A stretch of 30,159 nucleotides of DNA from a virus, in the IMG/VR virus record IMGVR_UViG_3300003702_000017, positions 8,244 to 38,402 of that record. One strand, written 5' to 3'. This document shows positions 15,002 to 22,362 of the stretch, one piece after another. Under the pieces are notes generated by a model, which searched no databases, had not been told where the DNA came from, and saw nothing but the letters and a program-made list of their open reading frames with translations. How positions within the stretch are numbered: position 1 is the first letter of the stretch; each line of letters opens with the position of its first letter. A program made the position numbers and the translations under genes.

Positions 15002-15561
15002 AATTACCTGATATTGATATTGATTTAAAAAATCGAGAAGACGTATTAAGTATATTAGAACATATACCAGCAAGTCTTGATGGATCTAAAAAGCACAATA
15101 CGGGTGTATATTTTACTAATGTTCCAGTTAATCCATTAACTAATGTTTCGAGTATAAATTATAAAGAAGCCGAAGGACGGGGTTATTTTAAACTTGATCT
15201 TTTAAATGTTAGTGTGTATGAGAATATAAAAAATGAGGAACATTTAAATGAATTAATATCTCAAGAACCTGTTTGGGAACTGCTAGAACATAAAGAAATA
15301 GTAGAACAATTATTTCATATACATAACCATTATAATATTGTAAAACAATTAAAACCAAAAAGTATAGAACAATTAGCGGCTGTATTAGCAGTTATTCGTC
15401 CAGCAAAAAGATATCTGTTAAAAGAAGGATGGGATAAAATTAACGAAGAAGTTTGGATTAAACCAGAAGATAATAGTTATTATTTTAAAAAATCTCATTC
15501 TATTGCATATGCGATAGCAATAGTAGTTCAATTAAATTTATTAGTAGATGATATTGATTAA
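14998..15561 (+). CDS. Miniature DnaE-like (C-family) DNA polymerase core
   Basis: The 187-residue protein follows bacterial Pol III alpha (DnaE) landmarks in order but in miniature. LPDIDIDL (residues 3-10) matches PDFDVDF of E. coli, placing D5 and D7 at catalytic D401 and D403. KKHNTGVYFT (31-40) matches the KHAGGVVI strand. YFKLDLLN (63-70) matches VKFDFLGL, placing D67 at D555. PKSIEQLAAVLAVIRPAKR (120-138) matches the fingers segment ending ALFRPGP. YFKKSHSIAYA (162-172) matches FNKSHSAAYA. All three catalytic aspartates are kept, yet PHP, clamp-binding and tau-binding regions are absent: DnaE is about 1160 aa. T4-like phages replicate with a B-family polymerase, so this is not the replicase. 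It is coupled to the zinc-finger gene by ATGA. Catalytic activity is inference. Confidence 0.7.
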   Translation: MKLPDIDIDLKNREDVLSILEHIPASLDGSKKHNTGVYFTNVPVNPLTNVSSINYKEAEGRGYFKLDLLNVSVYENIKNEEHLNELISQEPVWELLEHKEIVEQLFHIHNHYNIVKQLKPKSIEQLAAVLAVIRPAKRYLLKEGWDKINEEVWIKPEDNSYYFKKSHSIAYAIAIVVQLNLLVDDID

Positions 15562-15932
15562 TCAAATTTTCTAACTAGTTGTACAGTTCGTCTTTTAACT
15601 CGTTTTCGTATAATATTGTGGAGACTTGTAATTGGTCCAAATAAAAATTCTACATCCTTGCTAATAAAATTTCTTAAACAATATCTAAATTCTTCAGTTT
15701 CAATTGGTAAAAATAAGTTAATTGGTGTTATACGATTACTTTCCCACCACCAAATTTCTCCAATACGAAGGAATTTTTTCTTATGCTCTTCGTTTTTTAG
15801 TCTTTCAAAACAATATATACTGGTTATTTGATTATTATGATTTTGAACAATGCCAACAATTTCTTCATTAGAATGAGATATACCCGTCAAAAATGGATAT
15901 TTTTTAATTGTAGATGAGATATCGTCGATCAT
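15558..15932 (-). CDS. Conserved hypothetical protein (WWWESNR)
   Basis: The start is taken at the ATG at 15932 (MIDDISSTIKK); the longer frame to 15977 begins with a low-complexity stretch inside the divergent promoter region. The 124-residue protein contains IGEIWWWESNR, then PINLFLP and EFRYCLRNF, and ends in a strongly basic segment (RKRVKRRTVQLVRK). The tryptophan block looks familiar from marine T4-like phages but has no function known to me. The basic C-terminus suggests nucleic-acid contact. It converges on the DnaE-like gene, with stops overlapping by 4 nt, and diverges from the structural gene at 15977. Confidence 0.75.
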   Translation of the reverse strand: MIDDISSTIKKYPFLTGISHSNEEIVGIVQNHNNQITSIYCFERLKNEEHKKKFLRIGEIWWWESNRITPINLFLPIETEEFRYCLRNFISKDVEFLFGPITSLHNIIRKRVKRRTVQLVRKFD

Positions 15933-15950
15933 TATTATATACTTATTATA

Positions 15951-15958
15951 GATAAATA
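15951..15958 (+). promoter_or_regulatory. Late promoter GATAAATA
   Basis: One mismatch from the T4 late octamer; predicted +1 at 15964, 13 nt before the ATG at 15977. It lies in the 44-bp divergent gap with the minus-strand gene. Confidence 0.65.
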
Positions 15959-15976
15959 TCTTAGAGTATAATAACA

Positions 15977-16765
15977 ATGGCTACTGGTAATCTATATATT
16001 TATAAACCGACATATAAGTTAACCATATCCAATGATGGCCATAGACTGGAAGGACAAATGTATAATAATTCAATAAAAGTTCATAAAGGTATAGATGATA
16101 CAATTACATTTAACGTGTATGATGATTCTCGAAGGCTTGCTAATATTAATAATGTAACATTATCATTTAATGTTATTGATGCTAATTCTGGAATTAGTGT
16201 GTTAAATAAAGTCCCAATTGTGCATTCTCAAGACAAAGGTAAGTTTGATGTAAAATTTAATAGAGATGAAGTTGCTAATATGGATCCTGGATTGTATGAG
16301 TATAGTGTAATAATAACAACTGTTGAGGGTGATACTAGTGTAGCTTATACTGATTTATCTCAAACTGCTACTGGTGTAATAGAATTAATTGGTGATATTT
16401 TACCAGATCCAGCTAGTACACTTGTAGTAGATTCATTTACTATAAATGGAACGCGGCATGAAAGTTATGCTTTTACTGCAAAACCAAATCGAAGTTATCA
16501 ATCATCATTAAATACGTATGCGGTTTATCTAACAAATTATTCTGGTAAATTTTATTTTGAAGGTAGTCATGATATGACAGCACCAACTAATTGGTTTGTT
16601 GTTGATTTGCAATCAGATAATTCTTTAATTGATTTTAATCTTTATGCATCAAAATCAGGTATTGATCCAGGTAATTTTGAAATTTCTACAAATTGGTTCA
16701 GAATAGTTCATGTTCCTGACGGTGCTAACGTTGGAACCGTTGACAAAGTGTTAATAAGAAGTTAA
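15977..16765 (+). CDS. Probable virion structural protein with BppU-like N-terminal domain
   Basis: 262 residues, beta-rich. Residues about 35-120 (GIDDTITFNVYDDSRR, then TLSFNVIDANSG, then a GKFDVKFNRDEVANMDPGLYEYSV stretch) have the immunoglobulin-like alternation seen in BppU-type N-terminal domains of phage tail and baseplate proteins. The second half is another beta domain ending in HVPDGANVGTVDKVLIR. A late promoter lies directly upstream, matching a virion role. It interrupts a run of replication genes, as late genes often do in marine T4-like genomes. The exact virion location is unknown. Confidence 0.65.
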   Translation: MATGNLYIYKPTYKLTISNDGHRLEGQMYNNSIKVHKGIDDTITFNVYDDSRRLANINNVTLSFNVIDANSGISVLNKVPIVHSQDKGKFDVKFNRDEVANMDPGLYEYSVIITTVEGDTSVAYTDLSQTATGVIELIGDILPDPASTLVVDSFTINGTRHESYAFTAKPNRSYQSSLNTYAVYLTNYSGKFYFEGSHDMTAPTNWFVVDLQSDNSLIDFNLYASKSGIDPGNFEISTNWFRIVHVPDGANVGTVDKVLIRS

Positions 16766-16774
16766 AATATATTA

Positions 16775-17764
16775 GTGTTAATAGATAAGATAAAATCTTT
16801 AATACTATCTCGTTTGGTAGGCAAAAAAACTTCACCTAGTGGATGGATTACATTAAATTGTCCCATGTGTGTTAGTATGGGAGAGCCTCGACCAGATACA
16901 AGAAATCGAGGTGGTTTTAATTTTAGTATGAATGATGTTATATCCTATCATTGTTTTAATTGTGGACATACAACAGGGTATAGACAAAGTGGTATATTAG
17001 GAAAAAAGTTTTTTACTTTATTAATTAATATAGGCGTTGATGATAATGTAGTTAAGAAATTAAAAATTGAAAGTTTAAAAGAAAAAGATAATATCGAAAT
17101 AGTCGAGACAGTTAATAAGATAAATTTAGATTGGAAAGAAGTTAAATTACCGAAAGGTGCTAAACTGGTTTCAGATGAAACAAATAAAAATGTATTATTA
17201 TATTTACAGTCTCGTGGTAAAGGGATTTATGAAAATTGGGATTATTATTGGACACCCGATACTTATATGGAATTGAATCGACGTATTATTGTTCCTTGTT
17301 ATTTTAAGCGTAAAATAGTAGGATGGGTATCGAGACATATTAAACCAAATAAAAATACTACACCAAAATATTATGTTAGTGTTCAACAAGATTATTTGTT
17401 CAATGTAGATCAATTGTATACAAAAGATAGAAAATATGTTATAATAGTAGAAGGACCATTTGATGCAATAGGTATCGATGGTGTTGCATTGTTAGGTTCT
17501 CAAGTAACTGATAGGCAAGCAGAGTTTTTAAATACATTTAATAAAAAAATAGTGCTTGTACCAGATAGAGATAAAGCAGGAAAAAAATTAATAGCAAGTG
17601 CAATAAAGCATGGATGGTCAGTTAGTTTTCCTGAATGGGAAAAGGATGTTAGAGATGTAGCCGATGCTGTAAAAAAATATGGTCGGTTGTTTACATTAAA
17701 GAGTATAATTGGTGCTATTGAAAATAGTCAATTAAAAATTAATGTTTTAAAGAGGCGAATATAG
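16775..17764 (+). CDS. 61: gp61-like DNA primase
   Basis: T4 gp61 makes RNA primers and works with the gp41 helicase. The 329-residue protein has a zinc ribbon with C29, C32 (CPMC) and C60, C63 (CFNC), then a TOPRIM catalytic core with E226 in VIIVEGPFDAI and D264/D266 in VLVPDRDKAGK. Length agrees with T4 gp61 (342 aa). The start is GTG at 16775 with no Shine-Dalgarno; a weak late-like octamer (TTAAAATA, 16762-16769) ends 6 bases before the GTG. The primase lies directly ahead of a small linker gene and the helicase gene. Confidence 0.93.
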   Translation: MLIDKIKSLILSRLVGKKTSPSGWITLNCPMCVSMGEPRPDTRNRGGFNFSMNDVISYHCFNCGHTTGYRQSGILGKKFFTLLINIGVDDNVVKKLKIESLKEKDNIEIVETVNKINLDWKEVKLPKGAKLVSDETNKNVLLYLQSRGKGIYENWDYYWTPDTYMELNRRIIVPCYFKRKIVGWVSRHIKPNKNTTPKYYVSVQQDYLFNVDQLYTKDRKYVIIVEGPFDAIGIDGVALLGSQVTDRQAEFLNTFNKKIVLVPDRDKAGKKLIASAIKHGWSVSFPEWEKDVRDVADAVKKYGRLFTLKSIIGAIENSQLKINVLKRRI

Positions 17765-18103
17765 ATGTCACAAATTAGCGATTTATATAAAAAAGTAAAA
17801 GGACTTCAAGAACAAATAGATAAAATAAAAATTCAAAATCAAAAATTTCAAGATATAATTGATGCGTCAGGTGGTACTTTACCGAAAAAAAAGACTGGAG
17901 ACACACCCCCATCCTCTAGTGGTAAACTTGTAGGAAATTGTGGTGTGAAATTAAGTTATAAAGAACAGGTAGTATTAAAATCAATAACAACGCAATTGAC
18001 TGTTAAACGAGTAATGATGATTAAGTTATTAAATTTTACAGATAGATTGTTGAAATCGGATCCACATTTTGTTCATCAAGTGAATAAAGAGAAAACGTCG
18101 TAA
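17765..18103 (+). CDS. Small coiled-coil protein between primase and helicase genes
   Basis: 112 residues. The N-terminal third is a clear coiled coil (LYKKVKGLQEQIDKIKIQNQ), followed by a Pro/Ser-rich linker and a C-terminal helical region (SYKEQVVLKSITTQLTVKR). The ATG directly follows the primase stop and its stop overlaps the helicase start by one base (TAATG), so the three genes are co-translated. A link between primase and helicase is a reasonable guess, not shown by any motif. Confidence 0.75.
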   Translation: MSQISDLYKKVKGLQEQIDKIKIQNQKFQDIIDASGGTLPKKKTGDTPPSSSGKLVGNCGVKLSYKEQVVLKSITTQLTVKRVMMIKLLNFTDRLLKSDPHFVHQVNKEKTS

Positions 18104-19485
18104 TGCCAAAAGAATTTACAGAAGATTTACAAAAATTATTTTTAAGTTTTTTAATTAGTGATAAAGAGTTATTTCTTCGTGTGCAAAGTTTAGTTGTACC
18201 TGAATATTTTAATAACAAACTGCGGCCAGCAGTTAAATTAATTCGAGAACATGCTGACAAATATAATAGTGTGCCGACAGTTGAACAAGTTAAGGGTAAA
18301 GCAAATGTTCAATTAGAATTAGATAAAGATATAACTGCTAGGCATAAAGAATGGTTTGTAGATGAGTTTCAAGATTTTGCAAAGTTTAAAGCACTTGAAA
18401 GAGCAATTTTGGCAAGTGCTGATGATATTGAAAAAGGCGAATATTATTCTGTAGAAAAAAGAATTAAAGAAGCATCGGACGTAGGATTAGCAACAAATTT
18501 AGGAACTAATTATTTTAATAATCCATTAGAGAGATTAAAAAGTTTAAGGGATAATAATGGGCAAGTAAGTACAGGATGGACAGCAATTGATAAAAAGTTA
18601 TTTGGTGGATTTAATAAAGGAGAACTTAATATTTTTGCTGGTAGTAGTGGTGCAGGAAAAAGTTTATTTTTACAAAATCTTGCTTTAAATTGGGTGCTTC
18701 AAAAACTTAATGTTGTTTATGTTACATTAGAGTTAAGTGAAGAATTAGTAGCAATGCGATTAGATAGTATGAATACTGGAATGAGTAGTAGAGCATTATT
18801 TAAAAATATGGAAGACGTTGATTTAAAAGTGCGTATGATTAAAAAAACTTCAGGCGCATTGCAAATTGTGTATTTGCCAAGTGGTGTAAATGTATCTCAA
18901 CTTAAATCATATATTAAAGAATATGAAATTGCGAGCGGATTGCAACCACAAGCAATTATAATTGATTATCTTGATTTAATGATGCCTATTGATAGACGGG
19001 TAAGTCCAAGTGATTTATTTGTTAAAGACAAATATGTTGCTGAAGAATTGAGAAATATGGCAGTAGAGTTAGATATATTATTAGTAACAGCATCACAATT
19101 AAATAGGACAGCAGTTGAGGAAATTGAATTTGACCATAGTCATATTGCTGGTGGATTAAGTAAAGTTCAGACAGCAGATAATGTTATGGGTATATTTACA
19201 AGTGCGCCAATGCGTGAAAGAGGGCGTTATCAAATTCAATTTATGAAAACTAGAAGTAGTAGTGGTGTCGGACAAAGAGTAGATTTGCAGTTTAATATAG
19301 AAAGTTTGCGGATTAGTGATTTGCCCGAAGGTGAAGAAGAAGAACCAGCTGAGATATTATATAGTAATATAGTTAGAAAGAGTTCAGTAACAGATGATAA
19401 AGAATCTGATCCTGCCCGAACTACTGAAGTTAAAGCATCGAATTTAAGAAAAATGATTTCAAATATGAATAAGTTGAATAGATAA
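18103..19485 (+). CDS. 41: gp41-like replicative DNA helicase (DnaB family)
   Basis: The hexameric helicase of the T4 replisome. It has 460 residues with an N-terminal helical domain, then the RecA-like DnaB core: STGWTAIDKKLFGGF (about 156-170), Walker A GSSGAGKS (180-187), VTLELSEE (about 207-214) carrying the catalytic glutamate E210, Walker B IIIDYLDLM, and a VTASQLNR strand (motif H3 type). A GGLSK..QTADNV loop and an FMKTRSS strand near the C-terminus complete the pattern. Length fits T4 gp41 (475 aa). The C-terminal 50 residues are acidic and variable. Coupled to the upstream linker gene. Confidence 0.95.
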   Translation: MPKEFTEDLQKLFLSFLISDKELFLRVQSLVVPEYFNNKLRPAVKLIREHADKYNSVPTVEQVKGKANVQLELDKDITARHKEWFVDEFQDFAKFKALERAILASADDIEKGEYYSVEKRIKEASDVGLATNLGTNYFNNPLERLKSLRDNNGQVSTGWTAIDKKLFGGFNKGELNIFAGSSGAGKSLFLQNLALNWVLQKLNVVYVTLELSEELVAMRLDSMNTGMSSRALFKNMEDVDLKVRMIKKTSGALQIVYLPSGVNVSQLKSYIKEYEIASGLQPQAIIIDYLDLMMPIDRRVSPSDLFVKDKYVAEELRNMAVELDILLVTASQLNRTAVEEIEFDHSHIAGGLSKVQTADNVMGIFTSAPMRERGRYQIQFMKTRSSSGVGQRVDLQFNIESLRISDLPEGEEEEPAEILYSNIVRKSSVTDDKESDPARTTEVKASNLRKMISNMNKLNR

Positions 19486-19499
19486 AAAGATCTTTTTTA

Positions 19500-19507
19500 G
19501 ATAAATA
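19500..19507 (+). promoter_or_regulatory. Late promoter GATAAATA
   Basis: Predicted +1 at 19513, followed by a short leader with AAGGG before the ATG at 19528. It starts the late block after the helicase gene. Confidence 0.7.
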
Positions 19508-19527
19508 TTATTTTAAGGGCAATTGTA

Positions 19528-19803
19528 ATGAAAATAAAAAGTATATTGAGTGAAATTGATAATATTCTTCCTGAAAAGAATAGAGATTTAATTGTTGAAA
19601 GTCGAGCAAGTCATGTTATTGTTAGTGCTAATAATATTATGCAATTATTAGAAAAAAATTATGATATAGAAACTTCTGAAAAATTACAAAAGAAGTTTTT
19701 AAATGCTATTAGATCAGGTAAAATAGAAAAATTTAGCAATGCCCTAAAACGATTAGACGATGCAAATCACCGAATTAATATTAAACACACGACAGAAGCG
19801 TAA
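19528..19803 (+). CDS. Small late protein, probable virion-associated
   Basis: 91 residues beginning MKIKSILSEIDNILPEK, another MK-type N-terminus with an LSE site at residues 7-9 that could be a prohead-protease cut. The middle (ESRASHVIVSANNIMQLLEKNY) and the following KLQKKFLNAIRSGKIEKFSNALKRL helices resemble small proteins found next to DUF6267 genes in marine T4-like phages. A late promoter and Shine-Dalgarno precede it. Its 3' end overlaps the next gene by 44 nt. Confidence 0.7.
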   Translation: MKIKSILSEIDNILPEKNRDLIVESRASHVIVSANNIMQLLEKNYDIETSEKLQKKFLNAIRSGKIEKFSNALKRLDDANHRINIKHTTEA

Positions 19804-21118
19804 ATTCCGCGGGCCACGGCTGGTTCGTAAAACAGGTATAGACTTCCATAAACTTGCAAAAGTGCGTAGAGCCATCGCGGATGATATTGAATTAGATGAA
19901 GCTGCTAATGTTCATTTAACTCATTTCGAAGATAAAGTTTTACATGGCGGCTATAACGGTGCTGAAGAAGCATTAAATATTGCATTTGCTCTTTTAGATA
20001 TGCTTGAAGGTCATGTAAAGTCTCCAATAAATATAACAACAAAATGGGACGGTGCTCCTGCTATTCTTACAGGTAGAGATGCAACAACTGGTAAATTTGT
20101 AATGGGGGACAAAGGTATTTTTGCAAAAACTGGTGCTCGTATTATGGATACTCCGGATGCTATTGATCAAAATAAACCAGATAAAGGAAGTGAAGACCGA
20201 ACTGGATTGCGTGATAAATTAAAAGAAGTATTAATACATTTACCGAAAATTTTCCCACCTAACTTTAAAGGATTATTACAAGGAGATTTACTTTTTACTT
20301 CGGCTACTAAAGAATCAATGACAATTGATAATGAAGAGCATATTACTTTTACTCCAAATACATTAACATATGCAGTTCCTGTTAATAGTGATATTGGGAA
20401 GACAATTGAAAAAGCAAATATAGGTATAGTGTTTCATACCAGTTATCCTGATTGGCCAGCAAGTAACGATGCAAAATATGGTGCAGGTGTAGATGATTTG
20501 AATGAAACATCTACTGTATGGTTTCGAGATGCCGCTATACATGATGTTAGCGGACAAGTAACTTTAACATTAGATGAAACTACACAAATACGGGGAGCAA
20601 TTAATACTGCAAAGAAAAGTTTAATTGAAACCGGTGAGAAGTTTTTTGATTTTCTAAAAACAGATGCTTTTGGTAAAGAGTTTAGTAAGCAATTAGAAGC
20701 TACAATTAATGCTAGTATTAAACAGCAAGGCACAATTCCAACAGATGCAACGTCTTTTGCTTCAAGTTTTATTGGTCGGTTTGAAGATAAAACAGAAACA
20801 GCAATAGCAAATCTAAAGAAACAAGGTTCTATTGATGCTAAAACACAAGAACTTGAAAAAGGATTACAATTTTTTGAGGCAAATAGAGAAAAATTTATTC
20901 AACTATATAATTTATGGTATCTATTGTTTAGTGTTAAGAGTTTGTTTGCTAAAAAAATGAATGGGATTCGAGCAATGGATACTTTTGAAATTATGGATGA
21001 TGGTACAGTTGAAGTTAGGGATCCAGAAGGTTTTGTAGCAGTTGATCATATTGGTAATGCAGTAAAAATTGTAGATCGTTTAGGATTTAGTGCCGCGAAC
21101 TTTAAGAAAACGTTTTAA
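19760..21118 (+). CDS. DUF6267-like protein with nucleotidyltransferase (ligase-type) motifs
   Basis: 452 residues. A DEAANVHLTHFEDKVLHGG block near residues 46-64 marks the family. Then TTKWDGAPAIL (93-102) contains K95-W-D-G98, the form of motif I in covalent nucleotidyltransferases (RNA/DNA ligases), where the lysine takes AMP. GKFVMGDKGIF follows, and GLLQGDLLFT (171-180) resembles motif III (GEL type). No convincing motif V was found, so catalysis is uncertain. The family is usually listed as a virion or unknown protein of marine T4-like phages. The ATG at 19760 lies inside the previous gene; the first 40 residues (basic, RKRKFRGPR region) are less certain. It is expressed in the late block. 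Confidence 0.7.
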   Translation: MQITELILNTRQKRKFRGPRLVRKTGIDFHKLAKVRRAIADDIELDEAANVHLTHFEDKVLHGGYNGAEEALNIAFALLDMLEGHVKSPINITTKWDGAPAILTGRDATTGKFVMGDKGIFAKTGARIMDTPDAIDQNKPDKGSEDRTGLRDKLKEVLIHLPKIFPPNFKGLLQGDLLFTSATKESMTIDNEEHITFTPNTLTYAVPVNSDIGKTIEKANIGIVFHTSYPDWPASNDAKYGAGVDDLNETSTVWFRDAAIHDVSGQVTLTLDETTQIRGAINTAKKSLIETGEKFFDFLKTDAFGKEFSKQLEATINASIKQQGTIPTDATSFASSFIGRFEDKTETAIANLKKQGSIDAKTQELEKGLQFFEANREKFIQLYNLWYLLFSVKSLFAKKMNGIRAMDTFEIMDDGTVEVRDPEGFVAVDHIGNAVKIVDRLGFSAANFKKTF

Positions 21119-21124
21119 TAAATA
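21117..21124 (+). promoter_or_regulatory. Late promoter AATAAATA, leaderless context
   Basis: It ends 6 bases before the A of the ATG at 21130, so +1 coincides with the start codon. It overlaps the stop codon of the upstream gene. No Shine-Dalgarno. Confidence 0.65.
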
Positions 21125-21129
21125 CTATT

Positions 21130-21918
21130 ATGGAATTAACTTTTATAACTGACTTGTGTGAAAGCAGGTTAATTCGTCAAAAAAAGCAGATGAAACAATT
21201 TACTGCTAAAGATGCCGCTGATTTGGTATTTTTATATGCGTGTATACTGAATATTCTTAAAAATGAATTTAAATATGCTCCTGTAGCAGCGCAATATGCT
21301 AAAAAAACAATAATGTTTAATAATTTTAATACATTTCGTGTAACTGGTACTGATATGTATATATTATTAACAGGTTTAATAGGAACTGATGATACAAATA
21401 CATTATTTGGTGATCAAGAAGCAAGTCAAATGTTTATAAATGATCTTCGGGTAAATGAACCTCAATTAAAGGCATGGTTATTAATTACTGCTAAAGGTAG
21501 AGTAAATAAAAGTGTTGATTCTCAATTTTTATTTAGATTAGAACGTCAGTTAAAAATTGATAATTCACAATATAAATCCGCTCGTCGTTTGTCATCCGAT
21601 TGGGCAAATTTAAAGCATGGACAAAAAACTTTAGTTTTGACACGACTTATACAAGCACTTAGAGCAAGGGCCTTTCGTTCTGAACTTATGCCTGTTTTAA
21701 TGAAATTAGTTAAAGAGAAGAAATATGTTCCAACAACTAAAGTTAAAGATATGGAATTAGCACAGCCAGCCGCAACAAAAGGCGGTATGTCTACAAGATC
21801 AAAGATTGCAATGGGCATTGGCTTAACAGGTGCAGCTTCATATGGTGCTTATAAATTAGCTCATCATTTAACATCAAAAAAAGGTACACGACGAGATTGG
21901 CATCAAAAACCGAAGTGA
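21130..21918 (+). CDS. Late protein with C-terminal YGAYKL/KKGTRR membrane module
   Basis: 262 residues. Residues 1-210 are mostly helical and charged with no recognised domain (KQFTAKDAADLVFLYACILN near the start, RLIQALRARAFRSELMPVLMKLVK near 172-195). The last 38 residues (225-262) form a Gly/Ala-rich hydrophobic helix (KIAMGIGLTGAASYGAYKL) and a basic tail HHLTSKKGTRRDWHQK. This module is nearly the same as the whole of the small protein at 10059. Late transcription and location favour a virion or membrane-associated assembly role; not proven. The start is leaderless by prediction. Confidence 0.7.
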   Translation: MELTFITDLCESRLIRQKKQMKQFTAKDAADLVFLYACILNILKNEFKYAPVAAQYAKKTIMFNNFNTFRVTGTDMYILLTGLIGTDDTNTLFGDQEASQMFINDLRVNEPQLKAWLLITAKGRVNKSVDSQFLFRLERQLKIDNSQYKSARRLSSDWANLKHGQKTLVLTRLIQALRARAFRSELMPVLMKLVKEKKYVPTTKVKDMELAQPAATKGGMSTRSKIAMGIGLTGAASYGAYKLAHHLTSKKGTRRDWHQKPK

Positions 21919-21949
21919 TTAACAATTGTGTTATAAAATAGACTTCGAT

Positions 21950-21957
21950 GATAAATA
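21950..21957 (+). promoter_or_regulatory. Late promoter GATAAATA
   Basis: Predicted +1 at 21963. The leader carries a 5'-terminal hairpin and a strong AAAGGAG before the ATG at 22006. Confidence 0.7.
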
Positions 21958-21966
21958 AATGTAAGC

Positions 21967-21982
21967 ACTGATATAAATCAGT
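21967..21982 (+). promoter_or_regulatory. 5'-leader hairpin
   Basis: ACTGAT (21967-21972) pairs with ATCAGT (21977-21982) around an ATAA loop, beginning 4 nt after the predicted transcript start. Hairpins in this place protect mRNA from 5'-dependent decay. Confidence 0.55.
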
Positions 21983-22005
21983 CATAAGATAAAGGAGAAA
22001 ATCCA

Positions 22006-22293
22006 ATGGTAGCAAAAGTTAATGGTGCAGTAGCAGCTGGTCAATTTCTAGGTCATGATGTAGATCATTTTACAATTTCAGGCGTAGACTTGGGCGTAGC
22101 AGCTAACGCACAACACGTAGCAGACACAATCGAACAGAAAGCAACAGTTATAATGATTGGCGCACTGGGTGATGGTTCTGCTTCGCCAGCAGTAGGCACA
22201 CGTATTGCAGTAGAGTCACCAAGTGGGTGGACAGCGGCAGCTTTACAGACAGCACTGGGTGGTTCATATACCGCAACTGCTTACACATACTAA
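22006..22293 (+). CDS. Small late protein, probably very highly expressed
   Basis: 95 residues, Ala/Gly-rich and beta-prone (GQFLGHDVDHFTISGVDLGVAANAQHV, then KATVIMIGALGDGSASPAVG, then GWTAAALQTALGGSYTATAY), with only one basic residue after the N-terminal region. No known family. It is a self-contained transcription unit: late promoter, 5' hairpin, strong Shine-Dalgarno, and the strongest terminator in the window. Codon use is more G+C-rich than in the flanking late genes. Together these point to an abundant protein, perhaps a capsid decoration or tail component; the role is inference. Confidence 0.75.
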   Translation: MVAKVNGAVAAGQFLGHDVDHFTISGVDLGVAANAQHVADTIEQKATVIMIGALGDGSASPAVGTRIAVESPSGWTAAALQTALGGSYTATAYTY

Positions 22294-22320
22294 GATTTGA
22301 TTATAATCAAAGTAAAAAAA

Positions 22321-22343
22321 CCCCCTCCTTGAGGGGGTTTTTT
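22321..22343 (+). terminator. Strong intrinsic terminator, possibly bidirectional
   Basis: CCCCCTC (22321-22327) pairs with GAGGGGG (22331-22337) around a 3-nt loop, followed by six T's and preceded by seven A's. Confidence 0.93.
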
Positions 22344-22349
22344 AATGTT

Positions 22350-22357
22350 ACTAAATA
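22350..22357 (+). promoter_or_regulatory. Weak late-promoter-like octamer ACTAAATA, leaderless spacing
   Basis: Two mismatches from TATAAATA but the same 5-nt spacing to an in-frame ATG (22363) as the better examples. Because the gene follows a strong terminator it needs its own promoter. Confidence 0.4.
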
Positions 22358-22362
22358 TTTTT

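Noticed and set aside
19485-19500. AT palindrome around AAAAAGATCTTTTT as a terminator after gp41
   Set aside because: It is a perfect palindrome with no loop and no G/C stem, so a working terminator is unlikely.
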